A stretch of DNA of 64,000 bases from Jannaschia pagri (GTDB lineage Bacteria > Pseudomonadota > Alphaproteobacteria > Rhodobacterales > Rhodobacteraceae). Where the stretch lies: the NCBI RefSeq assembly GCF_019655435.1, contig NZ_BPFH01000003.1, positions 496,001 to 560,000 on the forward strand, in the 5' to 3' direction. Of this stretch, positions 39,137-47,579 are shown piece after piece. Below the pieces are notes generated by a model. The model was not told the DNA's origin. It made no database searches and was given only the letters and a program-made list of their open reading frames with translations. A program made the position numbers and the translations under genes. How positions within the stretch are numbered: the stretch's first letter is position 1; the number at the start of each line of letters is the position of its first letter.

Positions 39137-39718
39137 TTATAACCCTTTCATTTCCAATCTAACTTTGGTCAGGAACGACGACCGGTCTGAGGCCGTCGCG
39201 CGGTTCATATCGTAGAGGGCGAGGTATCGCGTCTTACGCGGACGGCAGACGTGCCAGACCGCGCGGGTGACGCATTTGCGCGGCGGGTCGCCCACCAGCA
39301 TCGCGCGCAGCCGCGTGCCGCCGTAGGTCGTTACAGCAGCGAGGCGTCGGATATGTGTGAGGTTCGGTTTGACCTTGCCGTCCACCAGTTTGAAGGACAC
39401 GTCGGGCAGAAAGACGCGGTCGAGAAACCCTTTTAGAATAGCGGGATAGCCGAAGTTCCAGACGGGGAAGACCATCACCAGCGCGTCGGCGGCGCGGACC
39501 CGTTCAACGTAGTCGGCCACGGGCGCGATGTTGTCGGGCGCGTCGTGATAGCCCCGGCGCTCCGCCTCGGACAAGACAGGGTTGAAGCCTTCGGCATAGA
39601 GGTCGCAATCGTCCACGTCCCAGCCGCGGGCCGTCAGTGTCTCGACAACGTCGCGATGAAGCGCGGCATTGAAGCTATCTGGCACGGGGTGTGCGGCGAG
39701 GACGAGGGCGCGGGTCAT
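39137..39718 (-). CDS. NAD(P)H-dependent oxidoreductase, flavodoxin fold (second paralogue)
   Basis: A 193-residue protein clearly paralogous to its downstream neighbour: AHPVPDSFNAALHRDVVETL matches the flavin loop and VFPVWNFGYPAILKGFLDRVFLPD the family core. Probable first gene of the operon running left to 36871. Spacing to the next start is zero, suggesting a tandem duplication retained as a pair, perhaps as a heterodimer. Confidence 0.82.
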   Translation of the reverse strand: MTRALVLAAHPVPDSFNAALHRDVVETLTARGWDVDDCDLYAEGFNPVLSEAERRGYHDAPDNIAPVADYVERVRAADALVMVFPVWNFGYPAILKGFLDRVFLPDVSFKLVDGKVKPNLTHIRRLAAVTTYGGTRLRAMLVGDPPRKCVTRAVWHVCRPRKTRYLALYDMNRATASDRSSFLTKVRLEMKGL

Positions 39719-40103
39719 AGGGGGCGCATCCTAAGGGGGATGCCGGGGTGACGACGGGGTGATCTTGGGCGGACGTGATTGGGGTGCGCATCAAGGGTCG
39801 TCCTTGGGATCGACCTAATGGCCCGCAGCGCTTTGGGCTGTCGGGCGACGTCCTGGCACAACGGGTTCTTCTGCCGTCTCAATGCCTGTACCTCGGGCGT
39901 AGGCGTCCCCTTGGTGCAGGGCCGCGCGTTTCGATGGCCTCGGGTCGATGGAGCGCTTACGTGGTCGGTCTTCGCCCTTTCGCGGAAGACACCTCGCTCG
40001 TCGACAAGGGGTGGTCCTTGATGGCTGGCAAGGATTGCTTGGGAGGCGGGACGCTGTCGAACGGACGCACTCGATTTCGTCGATGGTTTGCAAGACGGGG
40101 GAG

Positions 40104-40126
40104 ATCCTCGGGTCAAGCCCGAGGAT
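40104..40126. repeat. Alphaproteobacterial palindromic intergenic repeat
   Basis: ATCCTCGGG and CCCGAGGAT with five bases between (TCAAG). This type of dyad is scattered through intergenic DNA of many alphaproteobacteria. A second copy lies 150 bases on. Confidence 0.6.
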
Positions 40127-40270
40127 GAACCGCGCGGGGCAAGCCCTGGTTGAAGAGGCGACCGGACCCTCTGAGCGCTGCAATCGGTTCTGTCGCCCGG
40201 CGGGCCGACAGCGCGGTTCTCTTGACTGGGCCAAGTCTTCCTCGCCGCAGTCACGGCAAAGGGCCACCTG

Positions 40271-40291
40271 CCCTCGGGCTTGACCCGAGGG
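40271..40291. repeat. Palindromic intergenic repeat, second copy (inverted)
   Basis: CCCTCGGG, CTTGA, CCCGAGGG. The centre is the reverse complement of the copy at 40104, so both share the CTCGGG-TCAAG-CCCGAG core in opposite orientation. Confidence 0.6.
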
Positions 40292-40349
40292 CCCCCGCCC
40301 GCAGGCAGTCTCGGGTTAAGCCCGATCCGGTTGACGGGGGCCCTTCGGC

Positions 40350-41750
40350 TCATTCCGCCGCCTGCATTTTCGGGTAGGCATACATCTTAGCGTAGTCCCA
40401 ATCGGGATCGTCCCAAGCGATCATCTTGCCAGGGTTCAGTAAGCCCTTGGGGTCGGCCTCTCGCTTAAACGCTAACTGACGGTCGTCGACCGACTGCCGC
40501 CCCCCTTCTTCCAGGGTGTAGCGGTGGGGGTTGAAGATCATCGCACCCGCCTCTTCGTGCAGGCGCACGATCTCGTCCAACCGCTCCTCGGTGGTGAACT
40601 TCACCAGCGATAGCCCCGCGAACATGACCTTGCCGTTTTCCTTGAGCACCTCCAGGTGCTGCAACACCTCGGGTGAGAGCGCCTCGCGCATCTTCTCGAT
40701 CAACTCTAGATGCTGGGGGAAGCCGTAGCGCACCTGGAGATAGGTGATCGCCGGATCCACTTTGAGCGCGCGCAGGGTTGTGTGGTTCCAGCCGTATTCG
40801 AACACATGGCCGGGGGCACGGGGCCATTCCGTTTCGTCACTGCGATAGAGCAGCTTCACCCCCGGACGGCGGCCCAAGAACGTCAGGAACCCATCCATGG
40901 AATGGGGCGCGACCATCAGGCCGATCACATTGTCCCCAGCTTCCACATGGGGGGCGACACGTTGAAAGTAGTCCTTGGCGATGGGCGCCTCGAAGACGGT
41001 GGCCAGCTTGATGAGGATGCCGTCCTCATTCGCCAATTCCTCGGCGAAGCGCGCGACCTCCATGAAGTCATCGCCGGTCAGGAACATCTCCACCCAGTCG
41101 TAGGCCGGGGCCAACGGCATCTCCACTTCGGTGATGATGCCGTTGGTGCCATAGGCATGGCTGACGCGGGCCAGTTCCTCGCCCCGGAATTCGACGACGC
41201 GGGGCTCTTCCTCCATGGTGACGACCCGCAAGCGGATGATGTTGCCCAGATCCCGCAAGCTGCCCCAGGTGCAGGAGCCGACGCCGCCCGAGCCGCCCGC
41301 GATGAACCCGCCGATGGTGGCCGTGGCCCAGGTACTGCTGAACATGCGGATTTCCTGGCCCGAATGTTCCTTGCAGGCCGCGTCCAGGTCTTTCAGCAGG
41401 ATGCCAGGTTCGCAGACCACACGGCCCGGCGCGATCTCCTTCACGGCGGTCATATGGGTCAGGTGCATGACGCAGCCGCCCGCAAGCGGCATGGCCTGTC
41501 CATAGTTGCCGGTGCCCGCGCCGCGCGTGGTGACGGGGACGTCATGGGCGTAGCAGGTGCGCAGGACCTCGATCACCTCGGCCTCGGACCGGGGCGAGAC
41601 GACGAAATCCGCCTCCACATGGTCGAGCCGGGCCTTGAGCACGGGCGAATACCAAAAGAAGTCCCGGCTTTTGGAGCGGATCGCCGCCTCAGAGGTTTCG
41701 ATGTCGAGATGGGAGAGCGCCTCTTTGGCGGCCTGCACGTTGGGTTTCAT
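40350..41750 (-). CDS. FAD-binding oxidoreductase, GlcD / vanillyl-alcohol-oxidase-like family
   Basis: A 466-residue flavoenzyme. The FAD-binding (PCMH-type) N-terminal domain has VPVTTRGAGTGNYGQAMPLAGGCVMHLT and GGFIAGGSGGVGSCTWGSLRD; the C-terminal half is the FAD-linked oxidase domain with FNPHRYTLEEGG and DPKGLLNPGKMIAW. Substrates in the family are 2-hydroxy acids or phenols. It overlaps the amidohydrolase stop by 4 bases, so it probably acts on that enzyme's product. Confidence 0.82.
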   Translation of the reverse strand: MKPNVQAAKEALSHLDIETSEAAIRSKSRDFFWYSPVLKARLDHVEADFVVSPRSEAEVIEVLRTCYAHDVPVTTRGAGTGNYGQAMPLAGGCVMHLTHMTAVKEIAPGRVVCEPGILLKDLDAACKEHSGQEIRMFSSTWATATIGGFIAGGSGGVGSCTWGSLRDLGNIIRLRVVTMEEEPRVVEFRGEELARVSHAYGTNGIITEVEMPLAPAYDWVEMFLTGDDFMEVARFAEELANEDGILIKLATVFEAPIAKDYFQRVAPHVEAGDNVIGLMVAPHSMDGFLTFLGRRPGVKLLYRSDETEWPRAPGHVFEYGWNHTTLRALKVDPAITYLQVRYGFPQHLELIEKMREALSPEVLQHLEVLKENGKVMFAGLSLVKFTTEERLDEIVRLHEEAGAMIFNPHRYTLEEGGRQSVDDRQLAFKREADPKGLLNPGKMIAWDDPDWDYAKMYAYPKMQAAE

Positions 41751-43006
41751 GATGGCCTCACGATGGGGTCGAGTTCAGCGTAGTCGGGTAGGGTGCGGTC
41801 GATGGCCTGACCGGCGCGCAACACGATGCGGTCGTGTTGGGGGCGGGCGTAGAGTTCGGTCCATTCCCGCGCCTTGAAGATCACGAGGTCCGCAGGATCG
41901 CCGGGCGCGAGCCCCGCTGCGGCGAAGCCGCAGGCGCTGGCGGGGGTGGCGGCGAAGGCGTCGCACCAGTCAGCGCGGCTGTGGTCCAGATGGGCGATGC
42001 GGGTGGCCTGGCGCATGACCTCCAACATGTCGAGATCGCCATAGGCATAGAACGGATCCCGCGTGTTGTCGGAGGCGAAGGCCACGGGAATGCCCCGGTC
42101 GCGCATCTCATGCACCAGGGTCACGCCGCGCCCACGGGGTGTGCCGGGTCCCCGGTCTTGGAGGTAGAGGTTGCACATGGGCAAGCTGACCACGTTGATC
42201 CCAGCCTTCGCGACCAGGTCCAGGGTGTTGAGCGCGCGCCCCTCGTCTTGGGTGCTGAGCGAGCAGCAATGGCCGACGGTGACCGGAGCGGTGAAGCCCG
42301 TCTCCAGCACCGTCTCGGCGATCATGCGCAGCGTCTCGGACCCAGGGTCCATGGTCTCATCCACATGGAAATCGGCGGCGAGGCCCCGCGCTTCGGCCAT
42401 GCGGAAAAAGCCCAGCAGACGGTCCTTCAGGTCCGGGACGGGATAGCTGACCATGCCAAGGGTGCCCTTATGCTGGGCCACCAGGTCGGCGGTGTCGCGG
42501 AAGGGGCCGTCCTCGGAGAAGCCATCGCAGCCGATCAGGCAGACGGCCTGCAGGTCGATCTTGCCCGCCCACTCCGCACGGATCTCGGAGAACACCGGCC
42601 AGGAGATCTGCGGCTGGGGCGGGATGCTATCCAAATGCGTGCGAACGGCGCGGGTGCCGTGGGCATAGGCGCAGCGCAGCGAAAAGGTCATGCGCGCGCG
42701 CAGATCCTCGGCGCTCCAATTGGCGTGGTCCGCGCGCACGGTGCTGAGCGCGCCCAGGAAGCTGCCATCGGGGTTCGACGCGCGGGGCCAGATGTGACCC
42801 TTGTCCAGGTGGGTGTGCATATCCACGAAGGCGGGCAGGACCATGGCGCGGGCCATGTCCACCTGTGTGCCCGGCTGGTCGGTCAGGCGTCCGTCGGCGA
42901 TGTGGAGGTCGGTGGTGGTCAGGTCGCCAGCCTGCCCCAAAAGGTGGGCGGGGACCGTGACATTCGCAAGGGTGATCGGGCCGCTGGGCAGGGCGCGAAA
43001 ATCCAT
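41747..43006 (-). CDS. Amidohydrolase family protein, cytosine-deaminase-like
   Basis: A 419-residue TIM-barrel metal hydrolase. Metal ligands: HTH in FVDMHTHLDKGH, His in DFHVDE, His in VGHCCSLS and Asp in FASDNTRDPF, the pattern of cytosine deaminases and related N-heterocycle deaminases. Start ATG 43006 (MDFRAL) overlaps the permease stop (TAATG). Context with an ABC importer and an oxidase points to catabolism of an imported pyrimidine- or hydantoin-like compound. Confidence 0.82.
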   Translation of the reverse strand: MDFRALPSGPITLANVTVPAHLLGQAGDLTTTDLHIADGRLTDQPGTQVDMARAMVLPAFVDMHTHLDKGHIWPRASNPDGSFLGALSTVRADHANWSAEDLRARMTFSLRCAYAHGTRAVRTHLDSIPPQPQISWPVFSEIRAEWAGKIDLQAVCLIGCDGFSEDGPFRDTADLVAQHKGTLGMVSYPVPDLKDRLLGFFRMAEARGLAADFHVDETMDPGSETLRMIAETVLETGFTAPVTVGHCCSLSTQDEGRALNTLDLVAKAGINVVSLPMCNLYLQDRGPGTPRGRGVTLVHEMRDRGIPVAFASDNTRDPFYAYGDLDMLEVMRQATRIAHLDHSRADWCDAFAATPASACGFAAAGLAPGDPADLVIFKAREWTELYARPQHDRIVLRAGQAIDRTLPDYAELDPIVRPS

Positions 43007-43869
43007 TAACTCTCCGTCTTGAGGGCAGATTCGTGCCACTTCCGCAGTAGCAAATGCGACAGCAGCGACAGCGCGGCAAAGATCACCAACCCCATGGCCG
43101 CGACCATGGCAAGGGCCGCGAACATGCCCGCGATGTTGAGCCGATAGCCCGCCTCCTGAATGCGACCCGCAAGACCCAGGCCCACCCCACCGGTTCCCGC
43201 CACCAGTTCGGCCACGACCGCCCCGATCAGGCTCAGCCCCCCCGCGATGCGCAGGCCGCCCAGGAAATAGGGCAGGGCGGAAGGCAGTTGCAGGTGGATC
43301 AGCCGCTGCCACCGGCTCGCCCCGTAGATCGCGAACAGATCTCGCAGGTTCCGATCCACCGAGTTCAGCCCCAGCGTGGTCGAAGATAGCACCGGGAAGA
43401 AGGCCACGATCCAGGCGCACATCAACATGCCGGCGACCTTACTTTCGACGTAGATGAAGATAAGCGGTGCAATGGCAACAACCGGCGTGACCTGAAGGAT
43501 CACCGCATAGGGGTAAAGCGACAGTTCAACCATACGCGACTGGTTAAACAGGATCGCCAGACCCGCCCCGCCCAAAACCGCAACGGCCAGGGCCATCAGC
43601 GTGATCCGCCCGGTCAACATGGCCGCATCCACCAACGTCGACCAATTCCCCGTGAAATAGTCCCAGACGCGGGCCGGGCTGGGCAAAATGTAGTGGGGGA
43701 TCTCATTCCAGACGACGATCCGATCCCAGGCCAGGATCGCCAGTGCCATCACCGCCAGGGGCAGGGTATAACGCGCGGCCAATTCGATGCGGCGCCCACG
43801 GGCGCGGCGCGCTTCTTCCGCGTCAACCATGGGGGTGGGCGCTGGACCTATCAGCGGGGCATCCGTCAT
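43006..43869 (-). CDS. ABC transporter permease, NitT/TauT (SsuC/ThiX-like)
   Basis: A 287-residue permease with about six membrane helices and the EAA loop LNSVDRNLRDLFAIYGASRWQRLIHLQLPSALPYFLGGLRIAGGLSLIGAVVAE region that docks on the ATPase. ATG 43869 is chosen because GGAGGAG lies 8 bases upstream; an ATG 15 bases further up overlaps that ribosome-binding site. It belongs with the ATPase and receptor genes upstream. Confidence 0.85.
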   Translation of the reverse strand: MTDAPLIGPAPTPMVDAEEARRARGRRIELAARYTLPLAVMALAILAWDRIVVWNEIPHYILPSPARVWDYFTGNWSTLVDAAMLTGRITLMALAVAVLGGAGLAILFNQSRMVELSLYPYAVILQVTPVVAIAPLIFIYVESKVAGMLMCAWIVAFFPVLSSTTLGLNSVDRNLRDLFAIYGASRWQRLIHLQLPSALPYFLGGLRIAGGLSLIGAVVAELVAGTGGVGLGLAGRIQEAGYRLNIAGMFAALAMVAAMGLVIFAALSLLSHLLLRKWHESALKTES

Positions 43870-43909
43870 GCCGGGCTCCTCCATTCTGAGGCCAAAGTCG
43901 CACGTCGCC

Positions 43910-43963
43910 CCTTCGATGTTCCAGAAATATGCCGGGGGAGCGCGAGGGGGCTGGCCCCCTCGC
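43910..43963 (-). repeat. Dispersed intergenic repeat, copy C
   Basis: On the minus strand: GC stem GCGAGGGGG, loop CCAG (minus strand), CCCCCTCGC at 43942-43963, then CCCCCGGCATATTTC and GGAACATCGAAGG ending at 43910. Core matches copies A and B. It lies inside the operon between the ABC ATPase and permease genes, so it is transcribed. Confidence 0.65.
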
Positions 43964-44005
43964 CCCGTCCAAAGGAACCGGTGCGCGTGTGGGTCATCAT
44001 CCCCA

Positions 44006-44785
44006 TCATGCGGCCTCCATCGCGTGTTCTAAAGCCCGCGAGGCCGCGCGGCAGTGGGCGGCGTAATCGGCGGAGGTGCGGAACTCCTCTGACCGGGGAT
44101 AGGGCGCGTCGACGCGGACCTCTTCGATGACGCGCCCCGGGCGGGCGGCCATGACGATGATACGGTCCGACAGAAAGACGCTCTCAAACACCGAATGGGT
44201 GACAAAAATCACCGTGCACCCGATGCGGGCTTGCATGGCGAGCAGGTCGTTGTTGAGTTTGAAGCGCGTGATCTCATCCAAGGCGGCGAACGGTTCGTCC
44301 ATCAAGATGAGCTTGGGCTGCGTGACCATGGCCCGCGCGATGGAGACACGCATCTTCATCCCGCCAGACAATTCGCGGGGATAGGCGGTCTGGAACTTAT
44401 CCAGCCCCACCAGGCGGAGCGCGTCGAGGATGTCATCTTTGACGCTGGCATAAGATTTCCCCTCCAGCCGGAAGGGGAGAAAGACGTTCTGGGCAACGGT
44501 CGCCCAGGGCATCAACGTGGGCTCCTGAAAGACGACACCCACATCGCCGCGGGCGGGCGGGGCGGCCCAAGCGATGCGGCCCGCCGTCGGATGCGACAGG
44601 CCAGCCATCAGGCGCAGGGCCGTGGACTTACCGCAACCCGATGGGCCCAGGAGCGAGATGAAATCGCCCTGGCGGACGGTCAGGTCCATGCCCATGAGCG
44701 CACGGACATCGCCGGGGAACACCTTGTTCACCGCTTCCACGCGCAACAACTCTGCGCGGTCGTCTATGGATGTGGGTCGGGGCAT
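44006..44785 (-). CDS. ABC transporter ATP-binding protein, NitT/TauT (SsuB-like)
   Basis: A 259-residue ATPase: Walker A GPSGCGKST, Q-loop VVFQEPTLMPW, signature ELSGGMKMRVSIARA, Walker B LILMDEPFAALDE, switch VTHSVFE. It energises the adjacent permease. ATG 44785 has GAGG six bases upstream; a TTG 21 bases earlier is possible. Confidence 0.88.
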   Translation of the reverse strand: MPRPTSIDDRAELLRVEAVNKVFPGDVRALMGMDLTVRQGDFISLLGPSGCGKSTALRLMAGLSHPTAGRIAWAAPPARGDVGVVFQEPTLMPWATVAQNVFLPFRLEGKSYASVKDDILDALRLVGLDKFQTAYPRELSGGMKMRVSIARAMVTQPKLILMDEPFAALDEITRFKLNNDLLAMQARIGCTVIFVTHSVFESVFLSDRIIVMAARPGRVIEEVRVDAPYPRSEEFRTSADYAAHCRAASRALEHAMEAA

Positions 44786-44837
44786 CCGGCCTCGGGGGGT
44801 AGGCAAGGCGGGGGTGATCCCCGCCCTACGGGTCGCG

Positions 44838-45836
44838 TCACTCGGGCTTGAGGTCCATGCCCACTTTCTTGTTCGTAAAGGCGAGGCTGTAGGAGGAGGC
44901 CCAATCCACGTCTTCCGAGATTACGCCAGCTTCGACCATTTTTGTGAAGAAATCCTCAATGGTCGCATCGGACATGGCGCCGATACCGTTTTCCAGGGCC
45001 TCGCCTGAATCCACGATCCCCTCGGAAATCATCATCGCGCGCGCGAATTCGATCTTGTCCTGGGTCATCTCGGGGTTCGCGGCCTTGATTAGCTCATCGG
45101 CAGCGGCGTTGTCGCCATAGAGGTAGTTATACCACCCCGCGAGGGAGCCATCGACGAAGCATTCCACCACCTCGGGGCTTTCATCGATCGTGGCCTGCAT
45201 GGTCTCAATCGTCGTCGCGTAGGAAGAATAGCCGTTGTCAGCGATCAGGAAGACGTTTGGCTTAAAGCCCCCTTCTTTCTCGACGAGGTAGGGCTCCGAC
45301 GAGAGATACCCCTGCATGGCAAGACCCGTATCCGCCAGGAACGGCGCGGGATTGAAGGTGTAGGGCTGTCGCTGCTCGGCGGTGAAGCCATGGGCTGCGA
45401 TCATCCACTGGTAGTAGCTCGTGAACCCGTTGTCGCCGATCAGCAGGGTCTTGTCCTTCAGCCCCTCCCAGCTGTCCACGTCGGGGTGGGCGACGATCAC
45501 CTGGGGGTGCTTCTGAAAGATCGCGGCCACGGAAACGACGGGAATATCCTCGGCCACGGCGTTGAACGCTTGCAGCATGTCGCCGCCCATGTGGAACTGG
45601 ATGCGACCGGCCAGCATCAGGGCGCGATTGTTCACCTGGGGACCGCCAGAGATGATCTCCACGTCCAGGCCGCATGCGGCATAGGTGCCATCGGCCACGG
45701 ATTGGTAAAAGCCGCCGTGTTCCGCTTGGGCCAGCCAGTTGGTGCCGAAGGTCACCGGTGTCAGGTGCCCATCCGCCAGCACTGCGCCAGGCACGGCGGC
45801 CAGCGCGGTGGCCCAGAGCGTCGTCTTCAGAATCAT
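44838..45836 (-). CDS. ABC transporter substrate-binding protein, NMT1/THI5-like
   Basis: A 332-residue periplasmic receptor. Signal peptide MILKTTLWATALAAVPGAVLA; mature part with FGTNWLAQAEHGGFYQSVADGTYAACGLDVEIISGGPQ is typical of the NMT1/THI5-like group that binds pyrimidines, sulfonates or nitrate. ATG 45836 has GAGGAG six bases upstream; another ATG 6 bases earlier touches the Shine-Dalgarno. First gene of the five-gene operon to 40350. No TPP riboswitch is seen upstream, which argues against thiamine-precursor regulation of that kind. Confidence 0.85.
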   Translation of the reverse strand: MILKTTLWATALAAVPGAVLADGHLTPVTFGTNWLAQAEHGGFYQSVADGTYAACGLDVEIISGGPQVNNRALMLAGRIQFHMGGDMLQAFNAVAEDIPVVSVAAIFQKHPQVIVAHPDVDSWEGLKDKTLLIGDNGFTSYYQWMIAAHGFTAEQRQPYTFNPAPFLADTGLAMQGYLSSEPYLVEKEGGFKPNVFLIADNGYSSYATTIETMQATIDESPEVVECFVDGSLAGWYNYLYGDNAAADELIKAANPEMTQDKIEFARAMMISEGIVDSGEALENGIGAMSDATIEDFFTKMVEAGVISEDVDWASSYSLAFTNKKVGMDLKPE

Positions 45837-46049
45837 CCCCATCTCCTCAAACTGTCGTGCGGTCGCCCCCGCGAGCCTTCGCAGCGGAGGCGGAAAAGAA
45901 AGCACCGGCCGCGGCTTTGGGCGGCTGTGTCGCTGCGACAGCAGGCGTTGTGCGCGATTTTTATGCAGGTTGCGCCATGTTTGGGCATATGGCAACGAAA
46001 TTGGGCGGTGCCTGTGGTGTCGGATAGCGCCGCGCGTCAGGCTGCGAAC

Positions 46050-46457
46050 ATGGACCGGAAGACCTCTTTGCTGCCCCCGGGGATCGCCCCGCCCTTTGGG
46101 GCTTACTCCCACGGAATAGCCGTTCCCGCATCTGGGCAGCTGCTGGTGACCTCGGGACAATTGGGGCTAGGCGCCGATGGGGTTTGTCCGCCAGATGTGG
46201 CGGGACAGGCGGCGATCTGTCTGGCCGCGATTCACGCGATTTTGGTGGAGGCGGGCGCGACCCGGGCCGATGTGCTGCGCCTCAATGCCTATGTCACACG
46301 GCGCGACGACTTTCCGGCCTATATGGCGGCCCGGGACGCTTGGCTGGCCGATGTTGCGGTCAAACCCGCCTCGACCCTGATGATCGTGGGCGGCTTTACC
46401 CGGCCAGAGTTCTTGGTGGAGATCGAGGCCATCGCCTGTGTCCCTGCCGCCCGGTGA
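46050..46457 (+). CDS. RidA family protein
   Basis: A 135-residue YjgF/YER057c/UK114 family protein: PFGAYSHGIAVPASGQLLVTSGQLGLGADG, LNAYVTRRDDFPAYMAARDAW and the C-terminal LVEIEAIACVP. RidA proteins hydrolyse reactive enamine/imine intermediates, and related subgroups act in pyrimidine and amide catabolism. It is divergent from the ABC receptor gene with 213 bases between, likely sharing control. GTG codons at 46008-46017 are alternative starts. Confidence 0.8.
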   Translation: MDRKTSLLPPGIAPPFGAYSHGIAVPASGQLLVTSGQLGLGADGVCPPDVAGQAAICLAAIHAILVEAGATRADVLRLNAYVTRRDDFPAYMAARDAWLADVAVKPASTLMIVGGFTRPEFLVEIEAIACVPAAR

Positions 46458-46559
46458 TCGCGCGAACCAGAGGACGCCTATCCCGTGTTGCCTCAAGGAG
46501 TTGGGCGCGCCAAGAGCATCTGGACCGCGCCGCACGCGCTCGGACCGAAAGGACGGCCC

Positions 46560-47435
46560 ATGACCTGGAAACATCTGCCGCGCGCGCCGGTCTGGCTGGC
46601 CGTGGCCCTGCGGATCTGGGCGGCGATTGACGAAAAGCGCCTGCCCTTGGTGGCGGCAGGGATTGCGTTCTACGGCATCTTGGCGCTGTTCCCCGCCATC
46701 GCGGCTGTCATCGCCCTATGGGGGTTGATCGGTGATCCCGGAGCGGTCTTGCCGCAGATCGAACCTTTCCGAGGGATCTTGCCGGACGATGTCTTTGCCA
46801 TCATCGCGGGCCAGGTGAGCACCCTGGCCGTGACGGATTCCGGGACGTTGGGCTGGGCGACGGGCGTGTCGCTGGCGCTGGCGCTATGGTCCACGCGCGC
46901 GGGGGTCTATGCGCTGATCCAGGGCATCAATGCCGTCTACGGGGAGCGGAACCGAAGGGGCCTGATGCTCTATGTCCATGGGTTGGTGCTGACCCTTGCG
47001 CTGGTGGTGGTCGCGCTTGTGGCGATTGCCGCGATTTTGGTGACGCCCGTCGTCCTGGCCTTCGTGCCGCTAGGCCCGTTGGCGGAGTTCGGTCTCCAGG
47101 CGGCGCGCTGGGGCCTGGCCATTGCGGTGCTCTTGGCGGGGACGGGCATCGTCTATCGCTTTGGCCCGAACCGGCGAATGGTCCAGCTTGGCTGGGTGTC
47201 GCCCGGCGCGGTTTTGGCCGTGATGCTTTGGGGGGCGGCGTCCTACGGGTTCTCGGCCTATCTCTCGGCGTTTGGAACCTACAATGAGGTCTATGGCTCC
47301 ATCGGCGCGGTGATCGCCTTGCTGATGTGGCTGTTCATCTCGGGGTTCCTGTTGCTGCTCGGGGCGGCGGTCAACGCGGAGTTGGAGCGGCACCGGGATA
47401 TGTCGCTGTCCGATGATCCCGCAGGTCAGGCCTGA
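46560..47435 (+). CDS. YihY/virulence factor BrkB family membrane protein
   Basis: A 291-residue inner membrane protein with about six helices and family segments LVAAGIAFYGILALFPAIAAVIALWGL, SLALALWSTRAGVYALIQGINAVYGE, YRFGPNRR and GSIGAVIALLMWLFISGFLLLLGAAVNAELE. Once thought to be RNase BN; role likely in envelope biology or transport. ATG 46560 preceded by AAAGGA. Intergenic 47436-47579 shows nothing notable. Confidence 0.85.
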   Translation: MTWKHLPRAPVWLAVALRIWAAIDEKRLPLVAAGIAFYGILALFPAIAAVIALWGLIGDPGAVLPQIEPFRGILPDDVFAIIAGQVSTLAVTDSGTLGWATGVSLALALWSTRAGVYALIQGINAVYGERNRRGLMLYVHGLVLTLALVVVALVAIAAILVTPVVLAFVPLGPLAEFGLQAARWGLAIAVLLAGTGIVYRFGPNRRMVQLGWVSPGAVLAVMLWGAASYGFSAYLSAFGTYNEVYGSIGAVIALLMWLFISGFLLLLGAAVNAELERHRDMSLSDDPAGQA

Positions 47436-47579
47436 GGGCATGTGATCGGGTTGGCGTGTCGTCGGATCGTCGTTCTGCGGTGGTTCCTTCGCCGTCTTCA
47501 TCGGACGCAGGCGCACTGACGGAGCCTTATGACACACCGAGGTAGGCCTTGGCCGCAAAGATGTGATGGGGCGCTGGTG

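Larger units (their letters stand above)
39719..40349. other. Gene-free 630-base interval between two catabolic operons
   Basis: Short open frames here have no protein-like character. The interval holds several palindromes built on CTCGGGTCAAGCCCGAG (see 40104 and 40271, with a third, CGGGTTAAGCCCG, at 40312-40324). It should also contain the promoter of the operon that starts at 39718. Confidence 0.6.

Noticed and set aside
39715-40353. Several overlapping open frames of 80-210 codons
   Set aside because: They coincide with intergenic palindromic repeats and have no ribosome-binding site or family similarity.
45841-46049. Possible TPP riboswitch before the NMT1/THI5-like ABC receptor
   Set aside because: The conserved CTGAGA and related thi-box elements are absent on the relevant strand.
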